50,586 nucleotides of DNA from Pseudoflavonifractor sp. An184 (lineage in GTDB: Bacteria > Bacillota > Clostridia > Oscillospirales > Oscillospiraceae): the NCBI RefSeq assembly GCF_002160305.1, contig NZ_NFKI01000024.1:1-50586 (forward strand), written 5' to 3'. Positions within the stretch are counted from its first letter, which is position 1. Each line of letters starts with the position of its first letter. The notes below the pieces were generated by a model that was not told the DNA's origin, did not search any database, and saw only the letters and a program-made list of their open reading frames with translations. Both the position numbers and the translations under genes were made by a program. Of this stretch, positions 31,944 through 39,918 are shown one piece after another.

Positions 31944-33437
31944 ATGCGTAAGGAGTATAAGCAGATGATGGACCAGCTCTCCCCCCGGGAGGAGCTGGTG
32001 GAGCAGGTGCTGGCCCAGGCCGGTGTCGGCGCGGAACTGAGACAGAAAAGGAGGAGACCCATGCATAAAAAGAAATTGATTCTGGCCCTGGCCGCCGCCC
32101 TGGTGGTGCTCACCGGGTCGGCCATGGCGGTGGGGAGTCAGCTGGGCCTGCTGAATGTGTTTTTCCAGGGGGACACCAGCGGCTTGGAGCCCTACGTCCA
32201 AACGGAGGTGGGCAGCGCGGAAAACGAGGATTACCGCTTTACGGTGAACAGCGCCTATTACGACGGCATGACCGTCTATGCCACCGTTACCGTGGAAGGT
32301 CTGAATGAACAGGCGGTGGAGGATTTAAAGAGCAACAAGGTCATCGCGGAGTACCATCTGGAGAACTGGGGGCAGGAGATGGTGGACGGACTGATGACCA
32401 GTGGGAGCACCGGACCGGATACGTTCCAGGCAAATCAGGGGGAGATCACCGAGAAGGCTGGATATGAATACACCGGGTCAGCTGGAGGCGGCGGCTATGA
32501 ATTGTCCGCGCCCTCAGATGCCAGCCGCTCCTGGTCGATAAGCCTGGTCTTTCAGCGGTGGCTGGGGCCGATGGACACCCCCATGGAGCTGTGGGTGGGT
32601 TTCATGGGACGGGAATGTTCCGTGGAAATTCCACTGGATACCGTAGTGGGTTCCGCCCACTTGGAACCGGACCAGGAGTTTTTGTTCAATCCCCTGAATG
32701 GCCAGCGTGCCATTCTGACAGAGGCCACCCTTACCCCCACTCAGCTGTACTATGAGATCCAGACCATAGGAGAAAGAAAACAGGACATGGGCTGGGATGC
32801 CGTTGATTACAGGTTTATCTTGAAGATGAAGGATGGCTCTCTCATTACCTCGGAACAGTTGGGGGTATCTGGAGGTACAGGTGCTGATAGAGACAACGAT
32901 CTTATTACGTTCCGAGTAAATTTTGCGGAGGTAAAATTTACCGATGTAAATGAGGTGGCGTCTATTATCTTTGGGGATACTGAATTCCCACTGGATGGCT
33001 CCGAACCCACCCTAGCGGAGGAGGATGAGCGCCTCTACCCCTTCTTTGTCCCTCGCTATGGCGAGGAGGGGCCGTTCTACACCAATATGGAGGCCCTGTG
33101 TCAGGGACTGGGGGCGGAGTACATCTGGGATGCGGATACTCAGACAGCCACTGCCACCTACCGGGACGTGACCGTAGAGATGACCGTGGGCAGCAGCCAG
33201 GTCCTGGTGAATGGGGAGCCTATGGAGTTGATTGGCGATCTGTGGGACGAGATGAATCAGGAGATCGTGGAGGATGTTCCCCTATTTATTAAGTTAAAGG
33301 ACGGGGTGCTCATTGCCCCAACGTACCTATTTTCCAATGGGAGTACGACCGGCGGTGTGTGGGACATTGGTATCAGCATGGTCCATTTGGCCGGCGGTAT
33401 GGAACAGGACCCCGACCATCTGGTGGTCCTGGCCTAG
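31944..33437 (+). CDS. anti-sigma-like membrane protein with C-terminal stalk domain
   Basis: A 497-residue protein with a short cytosolic N-terminus (PREELVEQVLAQAGVGAEL), a single helix (about 44-65, LILALAAALVVLTGSAMAV) and a long extracellular part. Residues about 70-370 are of DUF4179-like layout. The last 120 residues (GLGAEYIWDADTQTATATY, VLVNGEPMELIGDLWD, PLFIKLKDGVLIAPTYLF) resemble the copper-amine-oxidase N-terminal stalk domain. The gene overlaps no other and begins three bases after the sigma stop, so it presumably holds that sigma factor inactive; the stalk domain may sense a wall ligand. Confidence 0.8.
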   Translation: MRKEYKQMMDQLSPREELVEQVLAQAGVGAELRQKRRRPMHKKKLILALAAALVVLTGSAMAVGSQLGLLNVFFQGDTSGLEPYVQTEVGSAENEDYRFTVNSAYYDGMTVYATVTVEGLNEQAVEDLKSNKVIAEYHLENWGQEMVDGLMTSGSTGPDTFQANQGEITEKAGYEYTGSAGGGGYELSAPSDASRSWSISLVFQRWLGPMDTPMELWVGFMGRECSVEIPLDTVVGSAHLEPDQEFLFNPLNGQRAILTEATLTPTQLYYEIQTIGERKQDMGWDAVDYRFILKMKDGSLITSEQLGVSGGTGADRDNDLITFRVNFAEVKFTDVNEVASIIFGDTEFPLDGSEPTLAEEDERLYPFFVPRYGEEGPFYTNMEALCQGLGAEYIWDADTQTATATYRDVTVEMTVGSSQVLVNGEPMELIGDLWDEMNQEIVEDVPLFIKLKDGVLIAPTYLFSNGSTTGGVWDIGISMVHLAGGMEQDPDHLVVLA

Positions 33438-33887
33438 AGCAGAGACGAAACGAGCCCCTGGGCCGCATGAACAGGCTCGGGAGAACGGACAGTGACAGAG
33501 CTTCCCCTCTGGTGCGGAAAAAGAAGCTGCATCAGGGGGGGATTTTATATGCCGGGAAGATATCAAAACGTGCAGAGGTTTCAATACGCTTTCGGAAAGC
33601 CGCGGAAGGGCGTGCTGGGCCGTCCGGGCCTGGGCGGCTGTCGAAGCGCTCACAAAGCCGCTGTTTGAGAACCTTCCGCCCATGTTTCGGAGGAGAGGCC
33701 CGCCTCTCACGCCATTTTCATGCCTGCCGCCTGAACAGCGGAAAAATAAACGGGTCCCGCTTTTAAAATCAAGCGGGACCCGCATAAAACCAAATACGAT
33801 AAAGAAAGAAAATCGACGATTTTCCAAGAGGCGAAATGAAGTTTCGCATAAAGTTCTTTTGCCTACTTTTCTTTCAAGAAAAGTAGG
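33438..33887. other. gene-free stretch with three or more stem-loops
   Basis: No convincing gene. CGGGTCCCGCTT (33751-33762) and AAGCGGGACCCG (33771-33782) form a terminator-like hairpin. GAAAATC-GAC-GATTTTC (33809-33825) and GCGAAAT-GAAG-TTTCGC (33831-33847) follow. The first 300 bases contain an ATG frame at 33,550 that encodes a short basic peptide, but nothing recognised. Confidence 0.6.
33862..33887 (-). terminator. terminator of the phosphoglucomutase gene
   Basis: Perfect 12-base arms CCTACTTTTCTT (33862-33873) and AAGAAAAGTAGG (33876-33887) around a two-base loop, directly after the stop on the minus strand. Confidence 0.75.
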
Positions 33888-35615
33888 TCAGCCTTTGAGG
33901 GTCTCGGCCCAGGCGGCGTACTTGGCCACCTTCTCGTCGCAGGCGGCCTTGCTTTCGCCGTTGGCCAGGATGTAGACCTTCACCTTGGGCTCGGTGCCGG
34001 AGGGGCGGACGATGAGGCTGGTGCCGTCGGCCATCTCGTACCGCAGCACGTTGGAGCCGGAGAGCTCCATGGTGCTCTTGGCGCCGTCGGCCACATTCAC
34101 CACGCTGCCGTCCTGATAGTCCTTCTGCTGCTTCACCGCCACGCCGGCAATCTCCGTGGGAGGATTCTGGCGCAGGCCCGCCATCAGGTCGGCCATCTTC
34201 TTCAGACCGTCCAGGCCGGGCATGACCAGGTTCATGGTCTTCTCCCCGTAATAGCCGTACTTCTCAAACAAAGCCTGGAGGGCGTCGTACAGGGTCATGC
34301 CCTGGGAGGCGTACCAGGCGGCCATTTCAGAGAGCTCCACGCTGGCGGACACGGCGTCCTTGTCCCGGACGTAGTCGCCCAGCATATAGCCGTAGGACTC
34401 CTCGTAGGAGAAGATGACCTTGTCCTCGCCGGAGTTCTCCAGCTTGTCCTTCTTCTCCGCCAGGAACTTGAAGCCGGTGAAGGTGTCGTAGCACTGCAGG
34501 CCGTTCACCTCGGCCACCTTCCGGGCCATCTCGGTGGTGACGATGGTCTTCAGAGCCACCGGCTTCTCGGGCATCTTGCCGGTGCGGCGCTTGGCCCCGA
34601 TCAGATAGTCCAGCAGGAGCACGCCGGTCTGGTTGCCGGAGATGACCACAAAGTCGTCGTCCTTGGTGCGCACCATGATGCCCACCCGGTCGGCGTCCGG
34701 GTCGGAGCCCAGGATAAAGTCGGCGTTGTTCTTTTTGGCCAGGTCCACCGCCAGATAGAACCCCTCGGGGTTCTCCGGGTTGGGGGAGACCACGGTGGGG
34801 AAGTTGCCGTCAATGACCATCTGCTCGGGGACGCAGATCACATGCTTCATGCCCAGGCGCTTCAGGGCCTCGGGGATGAGCTTGTAGCCGGTGCCGTGGA
34901 AGGGGGTGTACACCATGGTGAAGGTGTCGGCCATCTTCTCCACCACAGCCTTGTCGTTGACCTGCTCCATCACGTTGGCCAGGAACTTCTCGTCGGTCTC
35001 CTCCCCCATAAGGGTGATGAGCCCCTTGGAGACGGCCTCGTCGTAGTCCATGGTCTTGACGCAGCCGAACACGTCCAGCTCCTTCATCTTCTTGGCCACC
35101 TCGTCGGCGTGCTTGGGGGGCAGCTGGGCGCCGTCCTCCCAGTACACCTTGTAGCCGTTATATTCCTTGGGGTTGTGGCTGGCGGTGACGTTGATGCCGG
35201 CGATGCAGTGATACTCCCGCACGGCGAAGGACAGCTCCGGGGTGGGGCGCAGGGACTCAAACAGGCGGGCGGGGATGCCGTTGGCGGCCATGACGCAGGC
35301 GGCCTCCCGGGCAAAGACGTCCGAGTTGTTCCGGCAGTCGAAGCACACGGCTACCCCCCGGGCGGCGGCCTCGGCCCCCTCCTCCAGGATGACCTGGGCA
35401 AAGGCCTGGGTGGCGTGCCGGACCACATGGACGTTCATCCGGTACAGGCCCACCCCCATGGTGCCCCGCAGGCCGGCGGTGCCGAAGGACAACTGGTCAA
35501 AGAAGCGGCTCTCGATCTCCTTCTCGTCCCCCTGGATGGACTCCAGCTCCGCCTTTTCCGCCGCGGAGAGGGCGGGACTGTGCAACCATTTCTCGTAATT
35601 CTCCCGATAAGACAT
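33888..35615 (-). CDS. phosphoglucomutase/phosphomannomutase family phospho-sugar mutase
   Basis: ATG 35615 (MSYRENYEKWLHSPALSAAE) has ACAGGAGG upstream; a longer frame to 35684 is not needed. The 575-residue enzyme contains the phosphoserine loop GINVTASHNPKEYNGYKVYW (about residues 125-145), the metal loop GSDPDADRVGIMVR (about 290-300), GEESYGYMLGDYV-like and the phosphate-binding RPSGTEPKVKVY near 540. It interconverts sugar-1- and 6-phosphates. The length fits PgcA-type enzymes of Gram-positives. Divergent from the MATE gene. Confidence 0.95.
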   Translation of the reverse strand: MSYRENYEKWLHSPALSAAEKAELESIQGDEKEIESRFFDQLSFGTAGLRGTMGVGLYRMNVHVVRHATQAFAQVILEEGAEAAARGVAVCFDCRNNSDVFAREAACVMAANGIPARLFESLRPTPELSFAVREYHCIAGINVTASHNPKEYNGYKVYWEDGAQLPPKHADEVAKKMKELDVFGCVKTMDYDEAVSKGLITLMGEETDEKFLANVMEQVNDKAVVEKMADTFTMVYTPFHGTGYKLIPEALKRLGMKHVICVPEQMVIDGNFPTVVSPNPENPEGFYLAVDLAKKNNADFILGSDPDADRVGIMVRTKDDDFVVISGNQTGVLLLDYLIGAKRRTGKMPEKPVALKTIVTTEMARKVAEVNGLQCYDTFTGFKFLAEKKDKLENSGEDKVIFSYEESYGYMLGDYVRDKDAVSASVELSEMAAWYASQGMTLYDALQALFEKYGYYGEKTMNLVMPGLDGLKKMADLMAGLRQNPPTEIAGVAVKQQKDYQDGSVVNVADGAKSTMELSGSNVLRYEMADGTSLIVRPSGTEPKVKVYILANGESKAACDEKVAKYAAWAETLKG

Positions 35616-35829
35616 ACTGAATGACCTCCTGTGTACTGTACATGAAGATTCGCTGGAGCTTTGCTGTTGGGGTAAGTGTACCACAGACGGCCGAAAATTT
35701 CCAGCGGATTTCCGTCATTTTTACGAAAAAAGCGGGGCGCGGTGAAGTGAGGAGGCAATAAAGACCGGCTTTCCAAAACGGGAGGAGTGTGCTATACTAC
35801 TCTTTACGCAGAAAAGGAAGTGGTATCCT

Positions 35830-37194
35830 GTGGAACAGACCCGTCACAGCGATGAGATCCTGGCCACCGCCCCCATTGGGAAATTGATTTTGAAGCTGGC
35901 GGTGCCCTCTGTCGCGGCTCAGATCATCAACATGCTCTATAACATTGTGCACCGCATCTATATCGGCCATATCCCGGAGATCGGGGACGTGGCCCTCACC
36001 GGCGTGGGAGTCACCTTCCCCATCATCACCCTGATCTCCGCCTTTGCCGCCTTTGCGGGGCAGGGAGGCGCGCCCCTGGCCGCCATCCAGCTGGGGGCGA
36101 AGCGGAGGGTGGAGGCGCAGCGCATTCTGGGCAACTCCCTCACCATGCTGTTGGGCGCAGCGGTGGTCTTGACCGTGGGATTCAGTCTCTTTCAGGAGCC
36201 TATTCTGTACGCCTTTGGGGCGTCCGACGCCACCATCGGCTACGCCAAGGAGTATATCGGCATCTATCTGCTGGGCACCGTCTTTGTTCAGCTGGCCCTG
36301 GGCCTCAACCCCTTCATCAGCGCCCAGGGGAGGGCCACCACCGCCATGCTCAGCGTGCTCATCGGGGCCATTTTGAACATCGTCCTGGACCCCATCTTCA
36401 TCTTTGTCCTGGGCATGGGCGTCCGGGGCGCCGCCCTGGCCACCATTCTGTCTCAGGCGGTGAGCGCCGCCTGGGTGGTGAGTTTCCTGTGCAGCCGCCG
36501 CAGCAGCCTGCGCCTGCACCGGGTTTTCCTGATTCCCAACAAGCGCATCATCGGCCGCATCGCCGGTCTGGGCGTGGCCCCCTTCATTATGCAGTCCACC
36601 GAGAGCCTGGTAACCGTGGTGCTCAACACAGGGATGCAGACCTACGGCGGAGACCTGTATGTGGGCTCCATCACCATCATGCAGTCCATCATGCAGATGA
36701 TCGTCATGCCCGTCCAGGGGATCACGCAGGGCACCCAGCCCATTATGAGCTACAACTACGGAGCCCAGAACTTCCGGCGGGTGCGCCAGACCTTCAAGCG
36801 GCTGCTCACCATCACCTTGTCTGTGACCTGCGCCGCCTTTCTGTTCATTGCCCTGTTCCCCGGCCTGCTGGCCCGGATCTTTACTCCCCAGCCCCAGCTG
36901 ATCGATCTGGTCTCCCGGGTGATGCCTCTGTTTTTCGGCGGCATCTGGGCTTTTGGGGCGCAGATGGCCTGTCAGACCACCTTTATGGCCCTGGGGCAGG
37001 CCCGGACCAGCCTGTTCCTGGCCCTGCTGCGGAAGGTGATCCTGCTGGTGCCCCTGGCGCTGATCCTGCCCCGGGTCACCGGGAGCGTCTTCGGCATCTA
37101 CGCCGCCGAGCCCATTGCGGACATTCTGGCCAGCGCCACCACCCTGACCCTGTTCCTCACCCGGCGGAAGAAGCTGCTGCCGGTGGAGGAGTAA
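35830..37194 (+). CDS. MATE family efflux transporter
   Basis: GTG 35830 follows AAAAGGAAG; TATACT at 35793-35798 is a plausible -10. The 454-residue protein has twelve predicted helices in two halves, beginning ILKLAVPSVAAQIINMLYNI and with QGTQPIMSYNYGAQN in the C-terminal half. MATE proteins export drugs and metabolites by sodium or proton coupling. Substrate cannot be told. A terminator (37255-37289) follows. Confidence 0.93.
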   Translation: MEQTRHSDEILATAPIGKLILKLAVPSVAAQIINMLYNIVHRIYIGHIPEIGDVALTGVGVTFPIITLISAFAAFAGQGGAPLAAIQLGAKRRVEAQRILGNSLTMLLGAAVVLTVGFSLFQEPILYAFGASDATIGYAKEYIGIYLLGTVFVQLALGLNPFISAQGRATTAMLSVLIGAILNIVLDPIFIFVLGMGVRGAALATILSQAVSAAWVVSFLCSRRSSLRLHRVFLIPNKRIIGRIAGLGVAPFIMQSTESLVTVVLNTGMQTYGGDLYVGSITIMQSIMQMIVMPVQGITQGTQPIMSYNYGAQNFRRVRQTFKRLLTITLSVTCAAFLFIALFPGLLARIFTPQPQLIDLVSRVMPLFFGGIWAFGAQMACQTTFMALGQARTSLFLALLRKVILLVPLALILPRVTGSVFGIYAAEPIADILASATTLTLFLTRRKKLLPVEE

Positions 37195-37254
37195 ACGGCA
37201 GCCTTCTGGGGCGGCTGAGTCTGCCAGACGGGCGGCACCAGTGAGACCGTGAAG

Positions 37255-37289
37255 AAAAGCTCCGTCCCGCACAGCGGAACGGAGCTTTT
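37255..37289. terminator. terminator between MATE and amidase genes
   Basis: AAAAGCTCCGT (37255-37265) and ACGGAGCTTTT (37279-37289), A-run on one side and T-run on the other, so usable in both directions. Confidence 0.85.
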
Positions 37290-37345
37290 GCGCATCAACA
37301 GGCCTCTGTGGAACAAAATTCGCCTGAGTTCGGAGAAAACCTTCT

Positions 37346-38137
37346 TTACGGCGTTTGCCCAAAGACCGCGTGGAGCATCTGGACGGTCTCCTCCCGGGTG
37401 GCAAAGGCCCGGTACCGCTTTGTTCCGTCGGGGCTGCCGGCCACGATGCCGGCCCCCTCCGCCCAGGTTCTGGCCGCCTGGGACCAGCCGCTGGGGGGCA
37501 GCTGCTCCCGCTGTCTCAGGGCCTCCTCCAGCATGGCGTTGAACTGTTCCTGTGTCACGGCGTCCTCCTCCTTCTCTTCCAGCCGGTCCCGTATTGCCCG
37601 GCGAAAGTCATCCATGTCCACCCCGTGCCTGGGCCACCAGTGGAGCACGTCGGCGTGGTTGCTGGCGATTCCCTGCTGGAAGCCCTCCGCGTGGCAGAGC
37701 ACTACCCCCGGTTCCAGGGGGTCCAGGGCGTAGTCCCGGCACAGCCTGGCGCACAGGTCCACGGCGTTTTCATAGATTTTCTTAAAATACCCCTGATTTT
37801 TTTCCGGGTCGTACCCCACCATGGTCCCGCCCTGATAGGTGTGGCCCGCCGGTTCGCAGCATTCAAAAGAGATGTGGGTGTTATTGGCGCTCCCCAGCGT
37901 CCCCCTGCCCGCGTGCCAGCCCCGCCAGTTCCAGGGCAGGGTCTGGACGATCCGGTCCTCCGCCACAAAGGCGTGGACGCAGGCGTCCACCCCTGGGCGA
38001 TCCCACTGGCGGCAGAACGCCTCCGGGTCGGGCTGCGCCACGCCGGTGGAGTGGACCATAATCCCCTGGGGGACGATGGTCCGGCCAGCCTGATAACAGT
38101 CGCTTTTTGTCAAAATCCACCTCTCGATGGGTACCAA
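37346..38137 (-). CDS. N-acetylmuramoyl-L-alanine amidase (amidase_2 type)
   Basis: The TTG at 38137 has GAGGAGG eight bases upstream. The 263-residue protein has an amidase domain at about 23-165 with GIMVHSTGVAQPDP, ACVHAFVAEDRIVQTLPW, HISFECCEPA and the zinc His in HAEGFQQGIASNHADVLHWW. It cleaves the amide link between muramic acid and peptide. No signal peptide is seen, as in phage-derived enzymes. The last 60 residues (WSQAARTWAEGAGIVAGSPDG) look like an S-layer-type or wall-binding motif. Possibly a prophage remnant, but no phage neighbours. Confidence 0.88.
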   Translation of the reverse strand: MVPIERWILTKSDCYQAGRTIVPQGIMVHSTGVAQPDPEAFCRQWDRPGVDACVHAFVAEDRIVQTLPWNWRGWHAGRGTLGSANNTHISFECCEPAGHTYQGGTMVGYDPEKNQGYFKKIYENAVDLCARLCRDYALDPLEPGVVLCHAEGFQQGIASNHADVLHWWPRHGVDMDDFRRAIRDRLEEKEEDAVTQEQFNAMLEEALRQREQLPPSGWSQAARTWAEGAGIVAGSPDGTKRYRAFATREETVQMLHAVFGQTP

Positions 38138-38237
38138 AGCAGCGCCTCCTCTCTGCGGCCTGTGCCCTGTTACAGACTATGCGGCGGACCTGGTTCCGGT
38201 TCACGGTCTGTTTTTTCCAGGAAAAGCTGGTTTTTCA

Positions 38238-38266
38238 TTGACACCGGGAACTATTTTTCGTATGAT
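38238..38266 (+). promoter_or_regulatory. sigma-A promoter of the antiporter gene
   Basis: TTGACA (38238-38243), 17-base spacer, TATGAT (38261-38266). Confidence 0.75.
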
Positions 38267-38316
38267 AAAAGGTACTGCGTGGGCCTATTTTATGTTGAGA
38301 GAGGAAGGATTTCGGG

Positions 38317-39630
38317 ATGGACGAAAACCAGCGCTCCGTTCGGAGCAATCCCATTGCCCTGCTCCCCATCATCGTCTTTTTGGTGCTTTACCTGGGGTGC
38401 GGGCTTTTGTTTGAGTATGGACTGAAAATTGAACAGGGGTTCTATCAGACCCCGGCCATCGTGATCTTTTTGATTGCCCTGGCGGTGGCCAGCTTCCAGA
38501 ACCGGAAGCTGGACTTCAATGCCAAGCTGAAGGTGATGGCCAACGGGGTGGCCGACGAGAACATCCTGACCATGTGCCTGGTGTTCCTGGCCGCCGGCGC
38601 CTTCTCCGGGGCCATCTCCGCCGCCGGAGGCGCGGACAGTACCGTGTTCCTGTTCCTGGATTTTCTTCCCAGCCAGTTTGCCGTGGCCGGCCTGTTTCTC
38701 ATTGCATGCTTCGTGTCCGTGTCCATGGGCACCTCGGTAGGCACTGTGTCCGCCCTGGCCCCCTTTGCCGTGTCTATGAGTGAGGCCACCGGCTTTGACA
38801 TTGTGCTGTGCATCGCCGCCGTGGTATGCGGGGCCATGTTCGGGGACAACCTGTCCATGATCTCCGACACCACCATCGCCGCCGTGCGCACCCAGGGGTG
38901 TGAGATGAAGGACAAGTTCCGCATGAACTTCCTCATCGTCCTCCCCGCCGCCATCATCACCCTGCTGATCTTCGTGGCCCTCACCTGGGGCGGCAGCGGC
39001 CAGGTGGAGGTAGGGGAGTACAGCTTCTGGAAGGTGCTGCCCTATCTGGTGGTGCTGGTGGGCGCCCTCATCGGGGTGAACGTGTTCGTCATCCTCATGC
39101 TGGGCGCCGCCCTGAGCCTGGTGGTGGGCGTGGCCTCCGGGGCCTTTGCCTGGACCCAGGTGTTTGCCGTCATGGGAGACGGCGTCACCGCCATGTACGA
39201 TATCACCGTCATCTCCATCATTGTGGCCTGTATCGGGGCCCTGGTGAAGGAGCACGGGGGTATCCAGTGGCTCATAGAGTTCATCCATCGCCGGGTCAAG
39301 TCCAAGAAGGGGGCCCAGCTGGGCATCGCCGGCCTGGTGGCCGCCGTGGACGTGGCCACCGCCAACAACACCGTGGCCATTGTCATGTCCGGCTCCATCG
39401 CCAAGGAGATCAGCGAGGAGTACCATATCGACCCCCGCCGGTCCGCCTCTCTGCTGGACATCTTCGCCTCGGTGATGCAGGGCATCCTGCCCTACGGGGC
39501 CCAGCTGCTGTACGCCTCCGCCGGGACCGGGGTGGCCGCGCTGGCAATCGTGCCCTATATGTTCTACTGCTATCTCATGGCGGTGTGTGCCATCGTGTTC
39601 ATCCTGTTTTTCTCCGGGCGGGAGAAATAA
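38317..39630 (+). CDS. NhaC-type Na+/H+ antiporter family protein
   Basis: A 437-residue membrane protein with about eleven helices, starting at ATG 38317 after GAGAGGAAGGA. Conserved segments include MGTSVGTVSALAPFAVSMSE (about 129-148), CGAMFGDNLSMISDTTIAAV (about 171-190) and GHDVATANNTVAIV-type later. These match the NhaC/ion-transporter superfamily pattern, exchanging sodium (or a related solute) for protons. Substrate specificity is inferred from family. Monocistronic with terminator 39647-39685. Confidence 0.88.
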   Translation: MDENQRSVRSNPIALLPIIVFLVLYLGCGLLFEYGLKIEQGFYQTPAIVIFLIALAVASFQNRKLDFNAKLKVMANGVADENILTMCLVFLAAGAFSGAISAAGGADSTVFLFLDFLPSQFAVAGLFLIACFVSVSMGTSVGTVSALAPFAVSMSEATGFDIVLCIAAVVCGAMFGDNLSMISDTTIAAVRTQGCEMKDKFRMNFLIVLPAAIITLLIFVALTWGGSGQVEVGEYSFWKVLPYLVVLVGALIGVNVFVILMLGAALSLVVGVASGAFAWTQVFAVMGDGVTAMYDITVISIIVACIGALVKEHGGIQWLIEFIHRRVKSKKGAQLGIAGLVAAVDVATANNTVAIVMSGSIAKEISEEYHIDPRRSASLLDIFASVMQGILPYGAQLLYASAGTGVAALAIVPYMFYCYLMAVCAIVFILFFSGREK

Positions 39631-39646
39631 CCGCATCTGTCAAACA

Positions 39647-39685
39647 GCGCCGGATGGTTCCTGAGAAGGAGCCGTCCGGCGTTTT
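39647..39685 (+). terminator. intrinsic terminator of the antiporter gene
   Basis: GCGCCGGA...TCCGGCG stem with an inner GG-CC continuation, followed by TTTT. Confidence 0.8.
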
Positions 39686-39833
39686 AGCTTCTTTGGAAAA
39701 GACGTGGGGCTGGTGCGCCCCGGAGGAAGCCATGATCCGCCAGGAAGTGTACAATGGCGCCTTCCGTGGAAAGGCATGGCGGGAGGGCTGCGCTTCAGGC
39801 GAGACCGTTCGCCCAAAAGAGGCATGAAGTCCC

Positions 39834-39889
39834 GCCTCCTTCTTTACCTGCAAGACAAAGAAGGAGGCGGAGACCATTCGGCCTCCGCC
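39834..39889. terminator. overlapping stem-loops downstream of metG
   Basis: GCCTCCTTCTTT (39834-39845) pairs with AAAGAAGGAGGC (39857-39868). GGCGGAG (39866-39872) can pair with CTCCGCC (39883-39889). They share bases and cannot form together. Positions 39,686-39,833 carry only a short plus-strand frame (ATG 39732, about 31 residues) with no support. Confidence 0.55.
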
Positions 39890-39918
39890 CCAATTGGGTT
39901 TGCTTGTATCCAGAACAC

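Noticed and set aside
39732..39827. Short plus-strand frame of 31 residues after the antiporter gene
   Set aside because: No ribosome binding site, no family; lies between two terminators.
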